Notes: generated by a model from the letters alone, not told the origin. A DNA stretch of 64,000 nt from Sutterella sp. AM11-39 (GCF_003472385.1 NZ_QRLV01000002.1:204175-268174); one strand, 5' to 3'. Positions 52,830 through 63,943 are shown, counted from the first letter of the stretch. Program-made: numbers and translations.

Positions 52830-54155
52830 TCAGAGACCGGAGCCGAAGCCCTTGAAGTTGGTCTTCTTGAGCAAGTTCTCATACTGGTGAGACATCATGT
52901 AGGCCTGGACCTGGTTCATGAAGTCCATCGTCACAACGACCACGATCAACAGCGAGGTACCGCCGAAGTAGAACGGGACGTTAAAGCGAAGGTTCAGGAA
53001 TTCCGGAACCAAGCAAACAAATGTCAGGTAGGCTGCACCGCCCAACGTCAGGCGCACGAGCACCTTGTCGATGTAGCGGGAAGTCTGTTCGCCCGGACGA
53101 ATGCCCGGAACAAACGCACCACTCTTTTTCAGATTCTCTGCAGTTTCCTTCGGATTGAAAACCAATGCCGTGTAGAAGAAAGCAAAGAAGATGATCAAAG
53201 CAGCATAAAGAAGAGTGTAGAGCGGCTGGCCGGGGCTCAGAGCCGCTGCCAGATCGCGAATCCAACGAGTGGAGTCGCCCGTCGTGAACCAACCCGCGAG
53301 CGTAGCCGGGAACAGAATCAGAGACGAAGCAAAGATCGGGGGAATAACACCCGACATGTTCATCTTGAGCGGCAGGTAGGAAGCCTGGCCGCCGTAGATT
53401 CGGTTGCCGATCTGGCGGCGAGCGTAGTTCACCGTGATGCGGCGCTGGCCGCGTTCGATGAAGACCACGAAGGCCGTCACGACCACAACGACGGCGATCA
53501 CGAAGATCGCAGCGAGCGGGGAGATGGCGCCGGTGCTCACAAGCTGGAACAAACCGCTTGCGGCGCTCGGCAGACCTGCCACGATACCGGCGAAGATGAT
53601 GATCGAGATACCGTTGCCCAGACCGCGTTCGGTGATCTGTTCACCGAGCCACATCAGGAACATCGTACCCGTCACCAAGCTCACGGCGCAGGTAAAGCGG
53701 AACATCATGCCAGGATTGATGACAAGCCCGGCTTGCGTTTCCAGAGCGACTGCGATGCCGACCGCCTGGAAGAAGCCCAGCGCCAACGTGCCGTAGCGCG
53801 TGTACTGGGTGATCTTGCGGCGGCCCTGCTCGCCTTCTTTACGCAAAGCTTCAAGGCTCGGCAGCACGTACGACAGCATCTGCATGATAATCGATGCAGA
53901 AATGTAGGGCATGATGCCGAGCGCGAACACCGAGAAGCGCGATAAAGCGCCACCGGAGAACATGTTGAACAGCCCGAGGATGCCGCCTTGCTGCTCATTG
54001 AAGAGCTGGCGCAGCATGTCGGGATCGATACCGGGAACCGGCACGTGAGCGCCGATACGGTAAACGACAAGAGCGAGCAACAGGAAGATCAGGCGGCCCT
54101 TAAGGTCGCCGTACTTCGCCCACCCCGTCGGTTTTGTGCTGGGGCTATTCGCCAC
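52830..54155 (-). CDS. secY: Protein translocase subunit SecY
   Basis: A 441-residue, ten-TM channel subunit of the Sec translocon. [20 protein letters not shown], the plug region [40 protein letters not shown] and the cytoplasmic loop near [20 protein letters not shown] are family marks. It follows rplO by 42 bases at the end of the spc operon, the standard place. Confidence 0.98.
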   Translation of the reverse strand: MANSPSTKPTGWAKYGDLKGRLIFLLLALVVYRIGAHVPVPGIDPDMLRQLFNEQQGGILGLFNMFSGGALSRFSVFALGIMPYISASIIMQMLSYVLPSLEALRKEGEQGRRKITQYTRYGTLALGFFQAVGIAVALETQAGLVINPGMMFRFTCAVSLVTGTMFLMWLGEQITERGLGNGISIIIFAGIVAGLPSAASGLFQLVSTGAISPLAAIFVIAVVVVVTAFVVFIERGQRRITVNYARRQIGNRIYGGQASYLPLKMNMSGVIPPIFASSLILFPATLAGWFTTGDSTRWIRDLAAALSPGQPLYTLLYAALIIFFAFFYTALVFNPKETAENLKKSGAFVPGIRPGEQTSRYIDKVLVRLTLGGAAYLTFVCLVPEFLNLRFNVPFYFGGTSLLIVVVVTMDFMNQVQAYMMSHQYENLLKKTNFKGFGSGL

Positions 54156-54197
54156 GTCTGTGTCCTTACCTTAAAGCGTTGTTAGTTTCGGTTCGAA

Positions 54198-54635
54198 TTA
54201 GGCTTCAACCACGGAGCCGCCGGCAGCTTCGATAGCGGCCTTGGCACCCTTGGTCACGCCCAGGCCGCGAACGGTAACCGCACGGGTGATTTCACCCGAG
54301 AGGATCACGCGCGCACCCTGTGCGAGGATCGAAACAACGTTAGCGGACTTCAGAGCAGCCAAGTCGATTTCGTCAACCGGCATGGCCTGCAGTTCGTTCA
54401 GACGCACCACTTCGATGTAGCGGCGGGTGAGCGAAGTGAAACCGCGCTTCGGCAGACGACGATGCAGGGGCATCTGGCCGCCTTCGAAGCCGACCTTGTG
54501 GAAGCCGCCGGCACGGGACTTCTGACCCTTGTGGCCACGGCCGGCGGTCTTGCCCCAGCCGGAGCCCACGCCGCGACCGACGCGGTGTGCCTGGCTCTTG
54601 GCGCCCTCATTGGGCTTAATGGTATTCAAACGCAT
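54198..54635 (-). CDS. rplO: 50S ribosomal protein L15
   Basis: 145 residues: [20 protein letters not shown], then [40 protein letters not shown] and a C-terminal [16 protein letters not shown]. It is a late-assembly 50S protein. 17 bases after rpmD. Confidence 0.98.
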   Translation of the reverse strand: MRLNTIKPNEGAKSQAHRVGRGVGSGWGKTAGRGHKGQKSRAGGFHKVGFEGGQMPLHRRLPKRGFTSLTRRYIEVVRLNELQAMPVDEIDLAALKSANVVSILAQGARVILSGEITRAVTVRGLGVTKGAKAAIEAAGGSVVEA

Positions 54636-54652
54636 TTGACTGTTACCTCAGA

Positions 54653-54838
54653 TCATTCGACGCGCACAAGGAATGCGACCTTGGTGATCATACCGCGCAC
54701 GGCGGGCGTATCCTCGAGCTCGCGGGTCTGATGAAGCTTCTTCAGACCGAGACCCAGAAGCGTTGCACGGTGCTTGGCACCGGTGCCGATCGGGCTCTTG
54801 ACGAGCGTGACCTTGACGGTCTTCTTCGTTTCAGACAT
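54653..54838 (-). CDS. rpmD: 50S ribosomal protein L30
   Basis: 61 residues: [20 protein letters not shown] then [20 protein letters not shown]. Length and position between rpsE and rplO are typical. Confidence 0.97.
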   Translation of the reverse strand: MSETKKTVKVTLVKSPIGTGAKHRATLLGLGLKKLHQTRELEDTPAVRGMITKVAFLVRVE

Positions 54839-54861
54839 TTCTCAATATCCTCCGAGACGCA

Positions 54862-55380
54862 TTACGCCGTGAGCTCTTCGACCGTCTTGCCGCGCTTGGC
54901 AGCAATATCTTCGGGCGAGTGCAGGTTCGCAAGCGCATTGAGCGTAGCGCGGACCATGTTGTAGGGATTGGTCGAGCCGTATGCCTTAGCAAGCACGTTG
55001 CGGATGCCGACGGCATCCATCACGGCACGCATCGGGCCGCCGGCGATCACGCCGGTGCCTTCGGCGGCGGGCATCAACAGGACGCGGGAAGCGCCGTGGT
55101 GGCCTTCAACAGCGTGGAAGATCGTGCCGTTGTTGAGCGGCACCTTCTTCATGCTCTTGCGGGCGCGTTCCATAGCCTTGCTCACGGAAGCCGGGACTTC
55201 ACGGCTCTTGCCGGTGCCCATACCCACGGAACCCTTGCCGTCGCCGGCAACGGTCAGAGCAGCGAAAGCAAGAATGCGGCCGCCCTTAACAACCTTGGTG
55301 ACGCGGTTCACCGCGATCATCTTTTCGCGAATGCCGTCATCGATCTCTTCGACGGCGTTCTTCTTGTCAACCTTAGCCAT
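54862..55380 (-). CDS. rpsE: 30S ribosomal protein S5
   Basis: 172 residues: [40 protein letters not shown], and [21 protein letters not shown]5 takes part in translational fidelity and helicase activity at the mRNA entry. No spectinomycin-type deletion is visible in the VKGGR loop. Confidence 0.98.
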   Translation of the reverse strand: MAKVDKKNAVEEIDDGIREKMIAVNRVTKVVKGGRILAFAALTVAGDGKGSVGMGTGKSREVPASVSKAMERARKSMKKVPLNNGTIFHAVEGHHGASRVLLMPAAEGTGVIAGGPMRAVMDAVGIRNVLAKAYGSTNPYNMVRATLNALANLHSPEDIAAKRGKTVEELTA

Positions 55381-55395
55381 AAGCCTCGATTCCTA

Positions 55396-55755
55396 TTAGA
55401 ACTTGAGGCCGGCTTCGCGCGCGGCCTCGGCCAGCGCGGCAACGCGGCCGTGGTAACGATAACCGGAACGGTCGAAAGCGCAGGTTTCGATACCGGCAGC
55501 CTTCGCCTTCTCAGCCAGACGGGTGCCGACGATCTTGGCAGCGGCGATGTTGCCGCCGTTGCCATTGACCATGGCGCGAACTTCAGCTTCAGCCGTGGAG
55601 GCGCTCACGAGAACGCGGTCGCCGGAAGCGGAAATGATGCTGGCGTAGATGTGCAGGTTGGTGCGGTGCACCGTAAGACGATTCACCTTCTGCAGCTTGA
55701 TGCGGGCGCGGGTCGCACCGGCACGGCGCAGGCGGTTTTCCTTTTTGTTAATCAT
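55396..55755 (-). CDS. rplR: 50S ribosomal protein L18
   Basis: 119 residues: [20 protein letters not shown] and [20 protein letters not shown] with AAREAGLKF at the end. It binds 5S rRNA with L5 and L25. Lies 15 bases ahead of rpsE. Confidence 0.98.
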   Translation of the reverse strand: MINKKENRLRRAGATRARIKLQKVNRLTVHRTNLHIYASIISASGDRVLVSASTAEAEVRAMVNGNGGNIAAAKIVGTRLAEKAKAAGIETCAFDRSGYRYHGRVAALAEAAREAGLKF

Positions 55756-55771
55756 TTCTCAGAACCCCGCT

Positions 55772-56305
55772 TTACTTCTTCTTGGTTTCCTTGATGATGA
55801 CGTGTTCGTCAGCATAGCGGATGCCCTTGCCCTTGTAGGGTTCGGGAGCGCGGTAGCTGCGCACGACTGCGGCGGTCTGGCCGACCTTCTGCTTGTCAGC
55901 GCCCTTGATGACGATTTCCGTCGGGGTGGGCGTTTCGCAGGTCACGCCTGCGGGCATCTGGTGCACGACCGGGTGAGAGAAGCCGAGCTGGAGGTTCAGC
56001 TTGTCGCCCTGAGCCTGAGCTCGGTAGCCCACGCCAACCAGAGTGAGCTTCTTTTCAAAGCCCACGGACACACCCTTGTTCATGTCCGCCACGAGAGCAC
56101 GCATCGTGCCGACGTTAGCGTTGGATTCACGGGTTTCTTCAAGCTGCTTGAACGAAAGAACGTTGCCGTCCTGTTCGATAGCAATCTTGGGAAGAACGTG
56201 CATACGCACTTCACCCTTCGGGCCCTTGACGGTGATGAAGCCGTCGGCGAGCGTGGCGCTCACGCCCTGGGCGAGCTCAACGGGATGCTTGCCAATACGA
56301 GACAT
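55772..56305 (-). CDS. rplF: 50S ribosomal protein L6
   Basis: 177 residues: [40 protein letters not shown] and the C-terminal [20 protein letters not shown]. Two L6 domains, normal length. Confidence 0.98.
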   Translation of the reverse strand: MSRIGKHPVELAQGVSATLADGFITVKGPKGEVRMHVLPKIAIEQDGNVLSFKQLEETRESNANVGTMRALVADMNKGVSVGFEKKLTLVGVGYRAQAQGDKLNLQLGFSHPVVHQMPAGVTCETPTPTEIVIKGADKQKVGQTAAVVRSYRAPEPYKGKGIRYADEHVIIKETKKK

Positions 56306-56322
56306 ATTGAAAACCTCCCAAA

Positions 56323-56718
56323 TTAAGCGACGTAGCAGAGAACTTCACCGCCGATGCCGGCAGCGCGAGCCTTGCGATCGGTCATCACACCCTTCGGGGT
56401 GGAAACGATCGCGATGCCGAGGCCATTCATGACCTGCGGGATGGACTCGTGGTTCTTATAGATGCGCAGGCCGGGGCGCGAAACGCGTTCGATGCGTTCG
56501 ATAACCGGACGGCCGGCGTAGTACTTCAAACCGATATGCAACTGGGCCTTGCCATCAACGGTCACAACATTAAAGCCGTCAATGTAGCCTTCGTCCTTGA
56601 GAACCTGCGCGATAGCAACCTTGAGCTTGGAGCTCGGCATCACGACTTCGGTCTTGTCGACGATCTGACCGTTACGGATACGGGTCAGCATATCGGCGAT
56701 CGGATCACTCATACTCAT
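56323..56718 (-). CDS. rpsH: 30S ribosomal protein S8
   Basis: 131 residues: [15 protein letters not shown] at the start, [23 protein letters not shown] centre (RRPG motif) and [20 protein letters not shown]. In E. coli S8 represses the spc operon by binding mRNA near rplE; whether that holds here is not shown. The ATG two codons on is an alternative start. Confidence 0.97.
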   Translation of the reverse strand: MSMSDPIADMLTRIRNGQIVDKTEVVMPSSKLKVAIAQVLKDEGYIDGFNVVTVDGKAQLHIGLKYYAGRPVIERIERVSRPGLRIYKNHESIPQVMNGLGIAIVSTPKGVMTDRKARAAGIGGEVLCYVA

Positions 56719-56736
56719 TTAGTAATCTCCTCGCTC

Positions 56737-57042
56737 TTACCAGCTGGCCTTGATGAGGCCGGGAATGTCACCACGCATGGCCGCGTCACGGATCATGCCG
56801 CGAGCGAGGCCAAACTTACGGAAGGTGCCGCGCGGACGGCCGGTCAGGCCGCAACGGTTGCGCAGACGCACGGGGCTTGCATTGCGCGGCAGAGCCTGCA
56901 GCGCGAGACGAGCGTCCATACGTTCTTCCATGGAGCGGGTAGCGTCGTTGATAATCGCCTTGAGTTCGGCGCGCTTGGCTGCAAACTTAGCAACGGTAGC
57001 TTCGCGCTTAAGTTCACGGTTAATCAGAGATAACTTTGCCAT
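56737..57042 (-). CDS. rpsN: 30S ribosomal protein S14
   Basis: 101 residues: [20 protein letters not shown] and [20 protein letters not shown]. It is the long, zinc-free (C-) form usual in proteobacteria. Confidence 0.98.
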   Translation of the reverse strand: MAKLSLINRELKREATVAKFAAKRAELKAIINDATRSMEERMDARLALQALPRNASPVRLRNRCGLTGRPRGTFRKFGLARGMIRDAAMRGDIPGLIKASW

Positions 57043-57058
57043 TTTCCTTGCACCTATC

Positions 57059-57598
57059 TCAGTTGCGGAACGGGAAGCGGAAACCAGCCAGAAGAGCCTT
57101 GGCTTCTTCGTCGGTCTTCGCCGTCGTCGTGATGGAAATGTTCAAACCGCGCACAGCATCGATCTTGTCGTACTCAATTTCCGGGAAGATGATCTGTTCA
57201 CGCAGGCCGATGTTGTAGTTGCCACGGCCATCGAAAGCACGACCGGACACGCCGCGGAAGTCGCGGACGCGCGGGAAAGCGATCGTCACGAGGCGATCGA
57301 GGAAGTCGTACATGCGTTCGCCGCGCAGGGTCACCATGCAGCCGATGGGCATGTTTTCGCGGATCTTGAAGTTCGCGATAGCCTTGCGGGTGCGGGTGAT
57401 GGCAGGCTTCTGGCCGGCAATCTTGGTGAGATCGCCGACAGCGTTGTCGACGAGCTTCTTGTCGTTGACGGCTTCACCGACACCCATGTTGAGGGTGATC
57501 TTGGTGATGCGAGGAACCTGCATGACCGTCTTGTAGCCGAACTTCTTGATCAGTTCGGGCACGATGGTTTCATGATAAAGAGTCTGGAAACGAGACAT
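57059..57598 (-). CDS. rplE: 50S ribosomal protein L5
   Basis: 179 residues: [40 protein letters not shown] and [20 protein letters not shown]. It binds 5S rRNA and contacts the P-site tRNA. Confidence 0.98.
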   Translation of the reverse strand: MSRFQTLYHETIVPELIKKFGYKTVMQVPRITKITLNMGVGEAVNDKKLVDNAVGDLTKIAGQKPAITRTRKAIANFKIRENMPIGCMVTLRGERMYDFLDRLVTIAFPRVRDFRGVSGRAFDGRGNYNIGLREQIIFPEIEYDKIDAVRGLNISITTTAKTDEEAKALLAGFRFPFRN

Positions 57599-57612
57599 TT
57601 TGTCGTTGCTCC

Positions 57613-57933
57613 TTAGGCCTTGGCGCCGACCACGGCACCGTTGCTCTTGAACACGCGAACCTTCTTGCCGTCAACTTCCTTGAAGCCGACGCGGTCACCC
57701 TTGCCGGTGGCAGGGTTAAAGAGCATGACATTGGACTGATCGATCGGAAGGGTCTTGTCCTGAATGCCGCCTTCAGCGCCGGTCATCGGGTTGGGACGAA
57801 CAGCCTTGCGGGCAACATTGACACCTTCGACGGTGATACGGCGGTCATCGATACGGGCAGAAACGATACCCTTCTTGCCCTTATCCTTGCCGGTGATGAC
57901 GATAACTTCGTCACCTTTACGGATGCGCTGCAT
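57613..57933 (-). CDS. rplX: 50S ribosomal protein L24
   Basis: 106 residues with the KOW motif near the start ([20 protein letters not shown] then KGIVSAR) and [20 protein letters not shown]. It initiates 50S assembly. Confidence 0.97.
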   Translation of the reverse strand: MQRIRKGDEVIVITGKDKGKKGIVSARIDDRRITVEGVNVARKAVRPNPMTGAEGGIQDKTLPIDQSNVMLFNPATGKGDRVGFKEVDGKKVRVFKSNGAVVGAKA

Positions 57934-57946
57934 CTTATCGGCCTCC

Positions 57947-58315
57947 TTAAATAACTTCAGGAGCCAGGGAGACGATCTTCATGAACTTTTCGGTACGCAG
58001 TTCGCGCGTGACCGGTCCGAAGATACGAGTGCCCACGGGCTCGAGCTTGGAGTTAAGCAGAACGACGGCATTGCCGTCGAAGCGAATCAAAGAACCGTCG
58101 GCGCGGCGCACACCCTTGGCGGTGCGGACCACGACGGCGTTGTAGATTTCGCCCTTCTTAACACGACCGCGAGGAGCGGCTTCTTTCACCGTCACCTTCA
58201 CGACGTCGCCGATGTTTGCATAGCGGCGCTTGGAGCCGCCCAACACCTTAAAACACATCACTGAACGAGCACCGGTGTTATCGGCGACGTCCAGTCTGGA
58301 TTGCATCTGAATCAT
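57947..58315 (-). CDS. rplN: 50S ribosomal protein L14
   Basis: 122 residues: [40 protein letters not shown] and [20 protein letters not shown]. It is the first gene of the spc operon, preceded by a 267-base leader with its own promoter (58528-58556). Confidence 0.98.
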   Translation of the reverse strand: MIQMQSRLDVADNTGARSVMCFKVLGGSKRRYANIGDVVKVTVKEAAPRGRVKKGEIYNAVVVRTAKGVRRADGSLIRFDGNAVVLLNSKLEPVGTRIFGPVTRELRTEKFMKIVSLAPEVI

Positions 58316-58389
58316 GGTTGTTTATATATCCAACTTATTCCGCTCAATGCGGATAGTATTGGTCCCGTCAGGGAGAAAGACTGCAACTC

Positions 58390-58517
58390 GTTGATTTCCA
58401 AAGAAAAACCAGCTGGCTGGAAAGAAGCTCTTTCCCCTTAAGCCGGGCAGAAATCAACGGCACACAGTCCGCAGATATCAACGCAAATGCCGTACCCCGA
58501 AAGGTCCGGCATTTGCG
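58390..58517 (-). promoter_or_regulatory. Structured 5' leader of the spc operon
   Basis: Directly after the expected start point lies a perfect 11-bp stem, CGCAAATGCCG (58482-58492) with CGGCATTTGCG (58507-58517). Further on, GTTGATTTC (58390-58398) and GAAATCAAC (58450-58458) form a 9-bp stem enclosing smaller stems (GGAAAG/CTTTCC). It may control translation or stability of the spc mRNA. Confidence 0.55.
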
Positions 58518-58527
58518 CGAGTTCGCA

Positions 58528-58556
58528 AGTATACGCATAACGCGTAAAACTTGCAA
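58528..58556 (-). promoter_or_regulatory. spc-operon promoter
   Basis: On the minus strand TTGCAA (58556-58551), 17 bases, TATACT (58533-58528). It is in the 267-base rpsQ-rplN gap. A perfect palindrome AAGTCTTT-TT-AAAGACTT (58567-58584) overlaps the rpsQ stop just upstream. Confidence 0.8.
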
Positions 58557-58582
58557 GTATCTTTTCAAGTCTTTTTAAAGAC

Positions 58583-58855
58583 TTAGATGATCACGGCCTT
58601 CTCGAGGATACGGGTCACCTTCCAGGACTTCGTCTTGGAAAGCGGACGGGTTTCCGCGATTTCGACCTTGTCACCGACACCGCACTCATTGGCTTCGTCG
58701 TGAGCATGATACTTCTTGCTTTCAACGACGTACTTGCCGTAGAGGGGGTGCTTGACACGACGTTCGACCAGAACGGTCACGGTCTTGTCCATCTTGTCGC
58801 TCGTCACCGTACCGGTGAGGGTGCGGGTGAGCTTTGCAGTTTCAGTATTCGTCAT
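58583..58855 (-). CDS. rpsQ: 30S ribosomal protein S17
   Basis: 90 residues: [39 protein letters not shown] and [20 protein letters not shown]. Last gene of the S10 operon; overlaps rpmC by 4 bases (ATGA). A hairpin overlaps its stop codon. Confidence 0.98.
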   Translation of the reverse strand: MTNTETAKLTRTLTGTVTSDKMDKTVTVLVERRVKHPLYGKYVVESKKYHAHDEANECGVGDKVEIAETRPLSKTKSWKVTRILEKAVII

Positions 58856-59046
58856 TTCGCAGCCGCCTTCTGAGCGAGAACCGTGCGCACGCGGGCGATG
58901 TCGCGACGCGTGGCGCGCAGCTGGTTCGTGTTCTGGAGTTGTTGCGTAGCCTTCTGAACGCGCAGCTTGAAGTGCGTGGTGAGAAGGTCGTTGAGCTCCT
59001 TGTTGAGCGCGGCCTCATCCATGGCGCGCAAGTCTTTTGCCTTCAT
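58852..59046 (-). CDS. rpmC: 50S ribosomal protein L29
   Basis: 64 residues: [20 protein letters not shown] and [20 protein letters not shown]. The ATG at 59044-59046 is chosen by family length; 11 upstream in-frame codons are not needed. L29 sits at the peptide exit tunnel and helps dock trigger factor and SRP. Confidence 0.97.
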   Translation of the reverse strand: MKAKDLRAMDEAALNKELNDLLTTHFKLRVQKATQQLQNTNQLRATRRDIARVRTVLAQKAAAK

Positions 59047-59056
59047 GTCCGTCTCC

Positions 59057-59473
59057 TTACATGCCGATCTGGCGGACAACGAACTTCGTCTTCAGAGGCA
59101 GCTTGGCAGCCGCGAGAGCGAAAGCTTCGCGGGCGAGCTGTTCATCGACGCCGTCCATTTCATAGATCACGCGACCGGGCTGAACGAGAGCAACCCAGTA
59201 TTCCGGATTACCCTTACCGTTACCCATACGCACTTCAGCGGGCTTGCTGGAAATGGGCTTGTCCGGGAAGACACGGATCCATACACGGCCGCCGCGCTTG
59301 ATGTGGCGGGTAAGAGCACGACGCGCAGCTTCGATCTGGCGGGCCGTCAGGCGGCCGCGTTCGACCACCTTGAGGCCGAATTCGCCAAAGCTCACGTTAG
59401 CGCCGCGCTGAGCGAGGCCGTAGTTACGGCCCTTCTGGTCCTTGCGGTACTTAGTACGATTCGGTTGCAGCAT
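59057..59473 (-). CDS. rplP: 50S ribosomal protein L16
   Basis: 138 residues: [40 protein letters not shown] and [20 protein letters not shown]. It organises the A site of the 50S subunit. Two bases after rpsC. Confidence 0.98.
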   Translation of the reverse strand: MLQPNRTKYRKDQKGRNYGLAQRGANVSFGEFGLKVVERGRLTARQIEAARRALTRHIKRGGRVWIRVFPDKPISSKPAEVRMGNGKGNPEYWVALVQPGRVIYEMDGVDEQLAREAFALAAAKLPLKTKFVVRQIGM

Positions 59474-59475
59474 CG

Positions 59476-60249
59476 TTATTCTCCGTCTTTCTTGTCAGCG
59501 GCGGCAGCGGGTGCACGACGCGGACGGCGGGCTGCGCCTTCGCCGTCACGGCGCTGGCGACGAGCCGGACGACGACGATCTTCGCGTTCGGCGGGAGCGG
59601 CAGCTTCGACCACGTCTTCGCGACCGAGATTGTCACCCTTGTAAACCCAAACCTTAACGCCGATCACGCCGTAGGTCGTGTTGGCTTCGGCAACTGCGTA
59701 GTCGATGTCGGCACGCAGCGTGTGAAGAGGCACGCGGCCTTCGCGGTACCATTCGGTACGGGCGATTTCGGCACCGTTCAAACGACCAGAGCTCATGATC
59801 TTAATGCCCTGAGCACCCAGACGCATGGCGTTCTGCATGGAGCGCTTCATGGCGCGGCGGAACATCACGCGCTTTTCGAGCTGCTGGCAGATGTTGTCAG
59901 CGATAAGCTGAGCGTCGAGATCCGGACGGCGGATTTCTTCGATGTTGATGTGCACGGGCACACCGACCATCTTCTGAACTTCTGCCTTGAGCATTTCGAT
60001 GTCAGCACCCTGCTTGCCGATCACGACACCGGGACGAGCCGAGAAGATCGTGATGCGAGCATTGTTGGCCGGACGTTCGATCAGAATGCGCGAGACGCTG
60101 GCGTTCTTCAGCTTTTCACGAAGGAAAGCACGGACGCGGAGGTCTTCGCCGAGCGTGCGGGAAAAGTTACGGCCGACCGCATACCAGCGCGACGTCCAGT
60201 TGCGCGTAACGGGAAGGCGGAAGCCGGTAGGATTAATTTTCTGACCCAT
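59476..60249 (-). CDS. rpsC: 30S ribosomal protein S3
   Basis: 257 residues: [20 protein letters not shown], the KH domain ([20 protein letters not shown]) and the C-terminal S3 domain ([20 protein letters not shown]). It is longer than E. coli S3 (233) because of an Arg/Ala/Pro-rich tail ([20 protein letters not shown]), common in betaproteobacteria. Confidence 0.98.
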   Translation of the reverse strand: MGQKINPTGFRLPVTRNWTSRWYAVGRNFSRTLGEDLRVRAFLREKLKNASVSRILIERPANNARITIFSARPGVVIGKQGADIEMLKAEVQKMVGVPVHINIEEIRRPDLDAQLIADNICQQLEKRVMFRRAMKRSMQNAMRLGAQGIKIMSSGRLNGAEIARTEWYREGRVPLHTLRADIDYAVAEANTTYGVIGVKVWVYKGDNLGREDVVEAAAPAEREDRRRPARRQRRDGEGAARRPRRAPAAAADKKDGE

Positions 60250-60259
60250 GGTTCACCTT

Positions 60260-60592
60260 TTACTTGTCGCCGACGGTCACGAAGATGTGAGCCGTCTGCT
60301 TGCCGATACGCGTACCGCGACCCTTGGCGCGAGCACCAAAGCGGCGCAGCGTCGTGGCCTTTTCCACGTAGATCTTCTTAACGAACAGTTCATCCACGTC
60401 AGCGCCGTCGTTGTGTTCGGCGTTGGCGATCGCGGATTCGAGCGCCTTGAGGATGATGCCGGCAGCGCGCTTCTGCGTGAAGCGCAGGATGTTGAGGGCC
60501 TTGTCCACGGGCTTACCGCGAACCAGGTCGGCCACCAAACGGCCCTTCTGAGCCGAAAGGCGAACGCCGCGAACGATTGCAGTAGTTTCCAT
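60260..60592 (-). CDS. rplV: 50S ribosomal protein L22
   Basis: 110 residues: [40 protein letters not shown] and [20 protein letters not shown]. Its beta-hairpin lines the exit tunnel. Four bases after rpsS. Confidence 0.98.
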   Translation of the reverse strand: METTAIVRGVRLSAQKGRLVADLVRGKPVDKALNILRFTQKRAAGIILKALESAIANAEHNDGADVDELFVKKIYVEKATTLRRFGARAKGRGTRIGKQTAHIFVTVGDK

Positions 60593-60596
60593 TTGA

Positions 60597-60875
60597 TTAC
60601 CCCTTGACCTTCTTGCTGTCGGCAGCGTGGCCGTGGAAGGTGCGAGTCAGCGCAAACTCACCGAGCTTGTGGCCGACCATGTTTTCATTGATGTACACCG
60701 GAACGTGCTGACGGCCGTTGTGAACGGCGATCGTCAGACCGATGAACTCAGGAAGAATGGTGGAGCGACGCGACCAGGTCTTGATCGGGCGCTTGTCGCG
60801 ACCGGCCTGAGCGGCTTCAACCTTCTTGAGCAGGGAACCGTCAACAAACGGCCCTTTCTTTAACGAACGAGACAT
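60597..60875 (-). CDS. rpsS: 30S ribosomal protein S19
   Basis: 92 residues: [40 protein letters not shown] and [20 protein letters not shown]. Head protein of the 30S subunit, working with S13. Confidence 0.98.
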   Translation of the reverse strand: MSRSLKKGPFVDGSLLKKVEAAQAGRDKRPIKTWSRRSTILPEFIGLTIAVHNGRQHVPVYINENMVGHKLGEFALTRTFHGHAADSKKVKG

Positions 60876-60887
60876 TTACTGGCCCCC

Positions 60888-61715
60888 TTATTTGTCGTAA
60901 CGGCGCTGGATGATCATGGAATCCGTGCGCTTGGAGTTGCGGGTACGATAGCCCTTGGTGAGCTGGCCCCACGGCGTGACAGGAGCGCGACCGGTACCGG
61001 TGCGGCCTTCACCACCACCATGCGGGTGATCAACCGGGTTCATCACCTTACCGCGAACGGTCGGGCGGATGCCGCGCCAACGGGTGGCACCGGCCTTGCC
61101 GAGTTCACGCAGGCTGTTTTCTTCGTTGCCGACCGTACCGATCGTGGCGCGGCATTCGATGAGGATGCGGCGCACTTCGCCGGAACGCATACGCACCTGA
61201 GCGTAAGCACCTTCACGGGCGATCAGCTGAGCATAGGCACCAGCGGAGCGAACCAGCTGGGCACCCTTGCCCGGGAGCATTTCGATGCAGTGAATGGTGG
61301 AACCGACCGGAATGTTGCGCAGCGGCAGAGCGTTGCCAACCTTGATCGGGGCTTCCTGACCGCTCATGATCGTGTCACCGACGTTCAGGCCCTTCGGGCA
61401 GATGATGTAGCGACGTTCGCCGTCGGCATACAGCACGAGCGCGATGTGAGCGGAACGGTTCGGATCGTATTCGATGCGTTCAACGCGGGCGGGAACGCCG
61501 TCCTTGTTACGCAGGAAGTCGATAACGCGATAGTGACGCTTGGAGCCACCACCCTTGTGACGGCACGTAATGTGACCGTTGTTGTTGCGGCCGGAACCGC
61601 GATTCTTCTTTTCCAGCAGAGCTGCGAAGGGCTTGCCCTTGTGCAGGCCCGGAGTCACCACTTTGACCGCATGACGGCGGCCGGGGGACGTCGGCTTGAG
61701 TTTGACGAGAGCCAT
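60888..61715 (-). CDS. rplB: 50S ribosomal protein L2
   Basis: 275 residues: [40 protein letters not shown] and the conserved C-terminal [20 protein letters not shown] with the peptidyl-transferase-linked His. Overlaps rplW by one base (TAATG). Confidence 0.99.
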   Translation of the reverse strand: MALVKLKPTSPGRRHAVKVVTPGLHKGKPFAALLEKKNRGSGRNNNGHITCRHKGGGSKRHYRVIDFLRNKDGVPARVERIEYDPNRSAHIALVLYADGERRYIICPKGLNVGDTIMSGQEAPIKVGNALPLRNIPVGSTIHCIEMLPGKGAQLVRSAGAYAQLIAREGAYAQVRMRSGEVRRILIECRATIGTVGNEENSLRELGKAGATRWRGIRPTVRGKVMNPVDHPHGGGEGRTGTGRAPVTPWGQLTKGYRTRNSKRTDSMIIQRRYDK

Positions 61716-62017
61716 TACTTAACCTCCTGCACGAAGTTGATGCTCTGACCTTCCTTGAGACGGACATAAGCCTTGCGAACATCGCTGCGCTTGCCCATAC
61801 CGCGGCCAAAGCGCTTCTGCTTGCCCTTGGTGGTCAGAATCTGCACGCTTTCAACCTGCACCTTGAAGCACAGTTCGACGGCAGCCTTCACTTCCGGCTT
61901 CGTCGCACACGGGGTGACGACGAAAGCGTACTGCTTGTCCTTGTATTCTTCGAGTCGGGTGCTCTTTTCGGAGATAACCGGACCGACGAGGACCTTCAAC
62001 AAACGTTCTTGTTTCAT
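61715..62017 (-). CDS. rplW: 50S ribosomal protein L23
   Basis: 100 residues: [28 protein letters not shown]-like central part ([20 protein letters not shown]) and [20 protein letters not shown]. Main docking site for SRP and trigger factor. Overlaps rplD by 4 bases. Confidence 0.98.
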   Translation of the reverse strand: MKQERLLKVLVGPVISEKSTRLEEYKDKQYAFVVTPCATKPEVKAAVELCFKVQVESVQILTTKGKQKRFGRGMGKRSDVRKAYVRLKEGQSINFVQEVK

Positions 62018-62634
62018 CCGAGCATCTCCTCGAGCTTGGCGACCGCAGCCTTCGTGACAACGATCTTGTTGTAGTAGATCAGGGAGAGCGGGTCGGCGTA
62101 GCGCGGCTCAACCACGAGAACGTTCTTGAGGTTGCGGCTGGCCAGATAGAGGTTGTCGTCGACCGACTCGGTGATGATCATCACGTGATCAAGACCAAGC
62201 GTCTTGAGCTTGGCGGCGAATTCCTTCGTCTTCGGGGATTCGGCGCTGATCGAATCAACCACAACGAGGCGGCCGTCGGCGGCGAGCTTCGAAAGGATCG
62301 AAGCCATGGCAGCACGATAAGCCTTCTTGTTCATCTTGTGGCTGAAGTTTTCGTTGGGCGTGTTCGGGAAAGCACGGCCACCACCACGCCACAGCGGCGA
62401 GGAGGACATACCCGAGCGGGCGCGACCGGTACCCTTCTGGTTCCAGGGCTTACGGGTCGTGTGGCGCACGAACTCACGGCTGAGCTGAGCGCGCGTACCC
62501 TGACGGGCGTTAGCCTGGTAGGCAACCACGAGCTGGTGCACCAGAGCTTCGTTGTATTCGCGGCCGAACACGGCGTCAGAGGCAGCGGCTTTGCCCGCTT
62601 CCTGACCGAGTTCATTGATTACATTCAGTTCCAT
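62014..62634 (-). CDS. rplD: 50S ribosomal protein L4
   Basis: 206 residues: [20 protein letters not shown], the tunnel loop [20 protein letters not shown] and the C-terminal [20 protein letters not shown]. In E. coli L4 also represses the S10 operon through a leader upstream of rpsJ; no such leader can be shown here by eye. Confidence 0.98.
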   Translation of the reverse strand: MELNVINELGQEAGKAAASDAVFGREYNEALVHQLVVAYQANARQGTRAQLSREFVRHTTRKPWNQKGTGRARSGMSSSPLWRGGGRAFPNTPNENFSHKMNKKAYRAAMASILSKLAADGRLVVVDSISAESPKTKEFAAKLKTLGLDHVMIITESVDDNLYLASRNLKNVLVVEPRYADPLSLIYYNKIVVTKAAVAKLEEMLG

Positions 62635-62648
62635 TGATCGCTCCTGGA

Positions 62649-63293
62649 TTAGGCCTTCACGGCGGGACGCACAATGACTTCACCGCCCTTGGAGCCGGGA
62701 ACGGCACCGCGAACGAGCAGAAGACCACGTTCAGCATCGACACGGGCAACCACGAGATTCTGCGTGGTGCGCTGGGCTGCACCGAGGTGACCAGCCATGC
62801 GCTTGCCGGGGAACACGCGGCCCGGGTCCTGGCGATTACCGATGGAACCGGGAGCGCGGGTCGTCACGGAGTTACCGTGGCTGGCGCGGTTCGAGGAGAA
62901 GTGGTGACGCTTGATGGCGCCTGCGAAACCCTTACCGATGGTGGTGCCGGTCACGTCGACCTTCTGGCCGGCCGTGAACATGTCGGCGCTGAGCACGGTG
63001 CCGGGCTTGAATTCGGCAACCTTGTCTTCGTCGATATGGAACTCTTTCAACGTGGCAGCTGCTTCGATGCCAGCCTTAGCAAACTGGCCGGCGAGTGCCT
63101 TGTTGACGCGCGAGGGCTTCTTCGAGCCGAACGCGACTTGAACAGCGTTGTAGCCGTCGGATTCAACCGTCTTGACGCAGGCAACACGGTTGCCGGACAC
63201 GTCGAGCACCGTCACGGGAACGGACTTACCGTCCTCTTCAAAGATGCGCGTCATGCCGATCTTACGGCCGACTAAGCCGAGCTTTTCACTCAT
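62649..63293 (-). CDS. rplC: 50S ribosomal protein L3
   Basis: 214 residues: [40 protein letters not shown] and [20 protein letters not shown] with [20 protein letters not shown]. Early-assembly protein near the peptidyl transferase centre. It is 195 bases from rpsJ, wider than usual, with two hairpins in the gap. Confidence 0.98.
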   Translation of the reverse strand: MSEKLGLVGRKIGMTRIFEEDGKSVPVTVLDVSGNRVACVKTVESDGYNAVQVAFGSKKPSRVNKALAGQFAKAGIEAAATLKEFHIDEDKVAEFKPGTVLSADMFTAGQKVDVTGTTIGKGFAGAIKRHHFSSNRASHGNSVTTRAPGSIGNRQDPGRVFPGKRMAGHLGAAQRTTQNLVVARVDAERGLLLVRGAVPGSKGGEVIVRPAVKA

Positions 63294-63488
63294 TTATTTT
63301 TACTCCACCCCGTCTACGATTGGACGGGACCGTACTTTTAAAGAAATCACTTCACGACGGGAGGTTCGAATTTCGAAGTTATCTTCGCTTCGTAACGCCG
63401 ATCGAGCGCCTCGAAGGCCAGAAGTGACGCATATTCGCTTGTGTTCTTCGGGCTTCCTTCGGAACACAAACGAGAAAAACTTGTGCAA
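63294..63488 (-). promoter_or_regulatory. Structured rpsJ-rplC spacer
   Basis: 195 bases without a gene. Two stems are seen: TTGTGTTC (63439-63446) with GAACACAA (63462-63469), close to the rpsJ stop, and CCCGTC (63309-63314) with GACGGG (63323-63328), just before the rplC ribosome site GGAG. The latter could mask or expose that site. Confidence 0.4.
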
Positions 63489-63809
63489 TTACTGCTTGTT
63501 GTTGACCTTGATCTTGACGTCAACGCCAGCCGGCAGGTCGAGCTTCATCAGAGCGTCAACGGTCTTGTCGGTCGGATCGATGATGTCCATCAGGCGCTGA
63601 TGGGTGCGAATTTCGAGCTGATCGCGGCTGGTCTTGTTGACGTGCGGCGAACGCAGGATGTCGAAACGCTGGATGCGGGTGGGAAGCGGAACGGGACCGC
63701 GAACAACAGCGCCGGTGCGCTTTGCGGTGTCGACGATTTCGAGAGCCGACTGATCGATCAGCTTGTAATCAAACGCCTTGAGGCGAATGCGGATGCGCTG
63801 AGACTGCAT
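63489..63809 (-). CDS. rpsJ: 30S ribosomal protein S10
   Basis: 106 residues: [40 protein letters not shown] and [20 protein letters not shown]. Also the NusG/NusB partner NusE in antitermination. The ATG at 63807-63809 ([10 protein letters not shown]) is used; the frame is open upstream without support. First gene of the S10 operon. Confidence 0.98.
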   Translation of the reverse strand: MQSQRIRIRLKAFDYKLIDQSALEIVDTAKRTGAVVRGPVPLPTRIQRFDILRSPHVNKTSRDQLEIRTHQRLMDIIDPTDKTVDALMKLDLPAGVDVKIKVNNKQ

Positions 63810-63858
63810 TTGTCTGATTTTCCTAAGAAAAAGAACAATAAAAGAACTAAGGGGGCGC

Positions 63859-63888
63859 AGTATAACCACGCCCCCTTTCCCCTGTCAA
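63859..63888 (-). promoter_or_regulatory. S10-operon promoter
   Basis: On the minus strand TTGACA (63888-63883), 18 bases, TATACT (63864-63859), about 50 bases upstream of rpsJ. GGGGGCG/CGCCCCC arms (63851-63857 and 63869-63875) overlap the promoter and might also end the tuf transcript. Confidence 0.75.
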
Positions 63889-63943
63889 GGGTCACTGAAA
63901 AAAATTTTATTTTCTTTCAGTATGTTCGAACAATTTTTGGCAA

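Noticed and set aside
52809..53945. 378-codon frame opposite secY
   Set aside because: Antisense shadow; secY is unambiguous.
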